The position numbers and the translations under genes were made by a program. A stretch of DNA of 27,726 bases from JBFJVZ01 sp041623895. Its GTDB lineage: Bacteria; Planctomycetota; Planctomycetia; Pirellulales; Pirellulaceae. Below the pieces are notes generated by a model that saw nothing but the letters and a program-made list of their open reading frames with translations, was not told the DNA's origin and made no database searches. The stretch is taken from NCBI GenBank assembly GCA_041623895.1, contig JBFJVZ010000042.1, forward strand, positions 1 to 27,726. The letters run 5' to 3'. The number at the start of each line of letters is the position of its first letter. The first letter of the stretch is position 1. Below, in pieces: positions 24,138 to 27,726 of this stretch.

Positions 24138-24149
24138 GACCGCCGACCG

Positions 24150-24428
24150 TTACTCGCCCACGTACGGCAGCAACGCCATGAAGCGGGCGCGCTTGACAGC
24201 CGCCGTCACCGCGTGCTGACTGGCGGCGGTACAACCGCTTTTCCGCCGCCCCACGATGCGGCCCTGGCGGTTGATCATTTTTTTCAACAATTCGATATCT
24301 TTGTAGTCGACGTACATCGGTCGCGGACGCTGGCCATCAACAAAGATCGGATCTTTCTTACGGGTGCGGCTTCGTACACGCGACCGTTTCCGGGCGCGAC
24401 TACGAGTACTCATCGGGCGGGGAGGCAT
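24150..24428 (-). CDS. rpsR: Ribosomal protein bS18
   Basis: A 92-residue small-subunit protein. The conserved core is YVDYKDIELLKKMINRQGRI, then VGRRKSGCTAASQHAVTAAVKRARFMALLPYV. An Arg-rich N-terminal extension (about 25 residues) makes it longer than the usual 75-80. The ATG at 24428 is chosen; a second ATG five codons on (24413) is possible. The usual partners rpsF, ssb and rplI are not next to it; instead it is followed by a thioesterase gene and is divergent from the EF-G gene, 594 bases away. Confidence 0.95.
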   Translation of the reverse strand: MPPRPMSTRSRARKRSRVRSRTRKKDPIFVDGQRPRPMYVDYKDIELLKKMINRQGRIVGRRKSGCTAASQHAVTAAVKRARFMALLPYVGE

Positions 24429-25022
24429 TGCGGGTCTCGGTTAGGGGCGAACGGTCTACACAACACTCTTCAGGTGTGCATTATGGGGCCAGATTGCCCC
24501 CAGAGTGCTGAAGCGGTCGGTGACACTTATGGGTACCCGCGAAATGTGTACTCGGTCGCCGACTCGCCAATTTGACGGAGCGAGAAAGTATGGCCGTAAC
24601 GGAAGCGGTCTGCAAGGGTAGAATTCGATGGCGAACAGAGCTTGATGAGGCAGCGATTCGAGCCAATCCTCCCCTGATTTGCCCTTTCGCTTTTGCGAAA
24701 GCTTTGCCATATTTCCTAGATATCCAGCGGCTGGGGATCTCAGGTCTCGTGCCATCGGAGGGTCTGTCGAACCACAGGTTTGGCCGGCGTGTCGTTTTCA
24801 GACGCGCCATCACTAGCAATTCGTCGACCCCGCATTCGACAACAGATAAGAAACCCCAGCAGCAGCAGGCGTCCGCAAGCCGGACTCGAATTCAAAAAAC
24901 CGCTATTTGCGATCGAACACACAAAGACCACGATCTAGCTCTTTCGGCTTTCAACAGCTGACGTGAATTTGATACACGGAGCAAGAATCTCAACAGATCG
25001 TGCGCCAGTTTAGGTGAAAGTT
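24429..25022. other. Divergent intergenic region between rpsR and EF-G
   Basis: This gap of about 590 bases holds two small hairpins: GGGGC/GCCCC at about 24485-24500, in the rpsR leader, and a perfect CTTTCGC-TTTT-GCGAAAG at 24684-24701. An open frame (24572-24961, plus strand) has no protein-like composition and no recognisable family. Long leaders for two translation genes are plausible; no tRNA was found. Confidence 0.5.
24684..24701. promoter_or_regulatory. Perfect 7-bp hairpin in the rpsR/EF-G intergenic region
   Basis: CTTTCGC (24684-24690), TTTT loop, GCGAAAG (24695-24701). No T run follows on the plus strand, so it is not a canonical terminator; function unknown. Confidence 0.35.
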
Positions 25023-27110
25023 ATGAGTTTGGAGAAAGTTAGAAACATTGGGATCAGCGCCCACATCGATTCGGGCAAGACAACTCTCAGCGAGCGCATC
25101 CTGTTTTACACCGGTCGTATCCACAAGATCGAAGAAGTCCGTGGCGATGGTGACGGCGCCACCATGGACCACATGGAACTGGAAAAGGAACGCGGGATCA
25201 CGATCACCAGTGCGGCCACCAGTGTCGACTGGAAAGACCACAAGATCAACTTGATTGACACGCCCGGCCACGTCGACTTTACCGTCGAAGTGGAACGGTC
25301 GTTGCGTGTTTTGGACGGTGCCGTGCTGGTGCTGTGCAGCGTCGGTGGCGTGCAAAGTCAATCGATCACTGTTGACCGTCAAATGAAACGCTATGGCGTG
25401 CCGCGGTTGGCGTTCATCAACAAGATGGACCGCACCGGAGCCAATCCGTTCCGCGTTGTTGGGCAGCTCCGCGAAAAACTTCACGCCGAAGCCTTCATGA
25501 TGCAGTACCCGATCGGGGCTGAAGAACATTTCAAAGGCGTGATCGACCTGATCGAAATGGTTACTTACACCCACGAGGGTGATGAGGGCGAAAAGGTTGT
25601 TGAAGGCCCGATTCCGGACGACTTGCAAGACAAGGCCGAGGCAGCTCGGAATGAAATGCTGGAAGCCCTCTCCATGTACAGCGACGAACTGATGGAGTTG
25701 CTGCTCAGCGAAGAAGAAGTTCCCAAGAGTTTGATCTACAAAGTGACTCGCGAAGCCGTACTCGGAGGCGCTACGCCGGTCTTCATGGGTACCGCCTTCA
25801 AGAACAAAGGCGTGCAGCCCCTGTTGGATGCGGTCATCAAGTATCTGCCAAGCCCGCTTGATCGCGAAATCCGCGGTTCGGATCCGTCTGACGAATCAAA
25901 AAAGATCGAACTGAAGCCCGATCCCAAGGCTCCGTTTGTCGGTATGGCCTTCAAGATCGTCGACGATCCGTTCGGCCAACTCACGTTCATGCGAATCTAT
26001 CAAGGCAAAATTGAGAAAGGTTCCACGTACGTCAACCAGCGTACCGCACGCAGTGAACGATTCAGCCGCATCGTGCGAATGCACAGCGATAAACGCGAAG
26101 AAGTCGATTCCGCCAGCGCCGGCGATATCGTGGCCGTGATGGGAATCGATTCCGCCAGTGGTGATACTTACGCCGTGGAACGAAATCAGTGCACGCTGGA
26201 ATCGATGTTCGTGCCCGATCCGGTGATCAAGATTGCCGTCAACCCCACCAGTCGCAGTGATTCCGACAAAATGGGCAAGGCGCTGCAGCGGTTCCGCAAG
26301 GAGGATCCAACTTTCCGCGTCTTTACCGACGATGAAACCAAAGAAATCCTGATCAGCGGGATGGGCGAGCTGCACTTGGAAGTCTACATCGAAAGAATTC
26401 GTCGCGAGTACGGCGTCAATATCGAAGTCGGTGCGCCCAAAGTCAGCTACCGCGAAAGTCCCACCAAGGAAGTCGCCTTCAACTACAAACACAAAAAGCA
26501 AACCGGCGGTTCGGGCCAGTACGCTCACATCGTGGGCAAGCTCAGCCCCATTGCATCGGACAGCGAAGATAGCTTCGAGTTTGAGGATCACGTGGTTGGG
26601 GGGCGAATTCCCAAGCAGTACATTCCCGCAGTCGAAAAGGGATTCCGCGACAGTCTGGGCAAAGGCCCGCTGGCCGAGTATCCGGTGGTCGGTACCCGAA
26701 TCGACCTGGATGACGGTACCTTCCACGAAGTCGACTCGTCGGAAAAGGCTTTCTACACCGCCGCCCAAGGCTGTTTCCGCGAGTACTTCAAACAGGCGGC
26801 ACCAAAACTGCTCGAGCCGATCATGAATGTCGAAATCGAATGCCCCGAATCCTTCCAAGGTACGGTCGTCGGTGACATCATCAAACGTCGCGGCATCATG
26901 AACAGCAACGACATTGTCGAAGGCAACAGCGTGATTTGTGCCGAAGTACCGCTGGCGGAAACCTTCGGCTACGCCACCGACCTACGCTCGCTGACGCAAG
27001 GCCAGGGGACGTTCACGATGGAACTGGCCACTTATCGGCAAGTCCCCTCGAATATCCAGGAAGAGATCATCGAAGCCAAAAAGAAAGAGCAACTGGTCGG
27101 AGCCAGGTAG
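25023..27110 (+). CDS. fusA: Elongation factor G, SPD/mitochondrial EF-G1 type
   Basis: A 695-residue GTPase that drives ribosomal translocation. The GTPase motifs are AHIDSGKTT (13-21), RGITI, DTPGH and NKMD. The rest follows EF-G domains II-V (SGMGELHLEVYIERIRREYG; GGRIPKQYIPAVEKGF). The P-loop has Ser where ordinary bacterial EF-G has Ala, and the N-terminal third (GISAHIDSGKTTLSERILFY, TGRIHKIEEV, SVGGVQSQSITVDRQMKRY) closely resembles mitochondrial EF-G1, as known for the spirochaete/planctomycete/deltaproteobacterial class. The ATG at 25023 is supported by AGGTGA just upstream; a GTG at 25014 would add three residues. It stands alone, away from rpsL, rpsG and tuf. A second, ordinary-type or EF-G2 copy may exist elsewhere. 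Confidence 0.96.
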   Translation: MSLEKVRNIGISAHIDSGKTTLSERILFYTGRIHKIEEVRGDGDGATMDHMELEKERGITITSAATSVDWKDHKINLIDTPGHVDFTVEVERSLRVLDGAVLVLCSVGGVQSQSITVDRQMKRYGVPRLAFINKMDRTGANPFRVVGQLREKLHAEAFMMQYPIGAEEHFKGVIDLIEMVTYTHEGDEGEKVVEGPIPDDLQDKAEAARNEMLEALSMYSDELMELLLSEEEVPKSLIYKVTREAVLGGATPVFMGTAFKNKGVQPLLDAVIKYLPSPLDREIRGSDPSDESKKIELKPDPKAPFVGMAFKIVDDPFGQLTFMRIYQGKIEKGSTYVNQRTARSERFSRIVRMHSDKREEVDSASAGDIVAVMGIDSASGDTYAVERNQCTLESMFVPDPVIKIAVNPTSRSDSDKMGKALQRFRKEDPTFRVFTDDETKEILISGMGELHLEVYIERIRREYGVNIEVGAPKVSYRESPTKEVAFNYKHKKQTGGSGQYAHIVGKLSPIASDSEDSFEFEDHVVGGRIPKQYIPAVEKGFRDSLGKGPLAEYPVVGTRIDLDDGTFHEVDSSEKAFYTAAQGCFREYFKQAAPKLLEPIMNVEIECPESFQGTVVGDIIKRRGIMNSNDIVEGNSVICAEVPLAETFGYATDLRSLTQGQGTFTMELATYRQVPSNIQEEIIEAKKKEQLVGAR

Positions 27111-27133
27111 CAACGGTGAATGTGGTCGCTCCG

Positions 27134-27150
27134 CGGGCGAACGTTCGCCG
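27134..27150. terminator. Short palindrome between convergent EF-G and IMPase genes
   Basis: GGCGAACGTTCGCC is a perfect 14-base palindrome in the 70-base gap between the two convergent stop codons. It may help termination, but there is no T run. Confidence 0.3.
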
Positions 27151-27180
27151 CAGCGTTCGACGACAATCAACTCGCAGGCA

Positions 27181-27726
27181 CTACGTGGAATGATGCTTGG
27201 ACGTGATGTCAATCATCATGTCATGCAGGTGCCCATTACTGGCGACAATGCTGGAAGTTCCCAACGGTAGCCGATTGCCTCGGCTGTCGCTGATCCGCCC
27301 CCCCGCTTCTTCGACAAACAGTCTGCCGGCGGCGAAGTCCCAGACCGACAGCTGATACTCAAAGAAACCTCCGAACTGCCCACAGCCAACCTGGCATAAA
27401 TCCAGTGCCGCGGTCCCGAACCGGCGGATCCCGTGAATGTCGTGCTGAAAGAATTCTTCCACGGCCGCCAACGTGCTGCGCATCATCGCGCCGCGGTCGT
27501 AGTAAAAGCCGCAGCCAATCAAAGTCTTCGTCAACGTCCGCTCGTCACTGACTCGCGCCCGCTGACCGTTGTGAAAAGCTCCGCCGCCGGCGATCGCCGT
27601 AAACAGATCCTCACGTGCCGGATTCAAAATCGCTCCGGCAACCGGCTGGCCGCGATGATAGTAAGCAATCGAAACGGCAAAGTGCGGAAGCTGATGAGCA
27701 AAGTTGTTGGTGCCGTCCAGTGGATC
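27181..27726 (-). CDS. Inositol monophosphatase family protein, 3' part
   Basis: The gene runs off the right edge; 181 residues are visible. The first visible residues DPLDGTNNFAH are the metal-binding motif of the family (DPxDGTxNF), whose Asp residues bind two or three Mg2+ ions. The second family motif is VWDFAAGRLFVEEAGGRISD. The family hydrolyses phosphate from inositol phosphates, 3'-phosphoadenosine phosphate, fructose-1,6-bisphosphate and similar substrates; nothing visible decides which. The missing N-terminus should be about 80 residues. It is convergent with EF-G. Confidence 0.92.
   Translation of the reverse strand, partial: DPLDGTNNFAHQLPHFAVSIAYYHRGQPVAGAILNPAREDLFTAIAGGGAFHNGQRARVSDERTLTKTLIGCGFYYDRGAMMRSTLAAVEEFFQHDIHGIRRFGTAALDLCQVGCGQFGGFFEYQLSVWDFAAGRLFVEEAGGRISDSRGNRLPLGTSSIVASNGHLHDMMIDITSKHHST

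Noticed and set aside
24620..24700. tRNA-like stretch (CTCGAATC) in the rpsR/EF-G gap
   Set aside because: The T-arm-like string is not followed by an acceptor stem and no anticodon arm can be drawn.
24572..24961. 129-codon open frame between rpsR and EF-G
   Set aside because: No protein-like pattern, no Shine-Dalgarno sequence, a Gln-rich low-complexity tail and no recognisable family. Treated as non-coding, though not excluded.
25896..26858. 320-codon open frame on the minus strand
   Set aside because: Fully antisense to the conserved EF-G gene; the GC-skewed codon use of the real gene explains it.

Overview
The window looks like chromosomal DNA from a planctomycete, most likely a member of the Pirellulaceae (a Rhodopirellula relative). 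Several things point that way. There are two large kinase-type proteins, one of them overlapping an ECF-like sigma factor gene. The EF-G has the serine-type P-loop (AHIDSGKTT) shared by spirochaete/planctomycete/mitochondrial EF-G1. An archease-RtcB pair is present. Genes are loosely spaced, with little operon structure, and palindromic repeats sit in the gaps. No rRNA, tRNA, CRISPR array, prophage or intact insertion sequence was recognised.

Layout. 1-1398 (+): 3' part of an acidic, repeat-containing membrane protein of unknown function. 1768-3736 (+): an ECF-like sigma factor gene overlapping a gene for a probable pseudokinase. 3886-6753 (+): a serine/threonine kinase with an N-terminal zinc ribbon and a multi-pass membrane C-terminus. 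6754-7363: a gene-poor stretch with two repeat families and the 37-codon remnant of a radical SAM gene. 7364-9260 (+): archease and RtcB RNA ligase. 9385-11144 (-): S-adenosylhomocysteinase followed by a PEBP/YbhB protein. 11574-13049 (+): an RpoD-like sigma factor. 13266-14492 (-) and 14778-16343 (+): a divergent fatty acid desaturase and carotenoid-isomerase/RetSat-like FAD oxidoreductase. 16410-17747 (+): malic enzyme. 17887-21670 (-): ABC-exporter-like protein, FkbM methyltransferase and GT61 glycosyltransferase. 21823-23622 (-): ABC-2 type permease. 23724-24428 (-): ribosomal protein bS18 and a 4HBT thioesterase. 25023-27110 (+): EF-G. 27181-27726 (-): 3' part of an inositol-monophosphatase-family gene.

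How genes may work together. The ECF factor and pseudokinase are probably translationally coupled and form a signalling pair; the active kinase just downstream could belong to the same circuit. Archease is the known helper that speeds RtcB guanylylation, so that pair is an RNA repair/ligation module. The lost radical SAM gene probably belonged to the same locus. The GT61 start codon overlaps the FkbM stop codon (ATGA), which suggests a surface-glycan or lipid modification operon. Upstream of these two is an ABC-exporter-like protein whose ATPase motifs are almost all destroyed.

The most unusual observations are the degenerate ABC ATPase (20006-20494), the ECF-pseudokinase pair, the radical SAM remnant with an inverted repeat pair flanking the archease-RtcB block, and a MITE-like nested palindromic element present three times. 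No clearly new defence or mobile system was found. All functional calls come from motif recognition by eye, without database searches.
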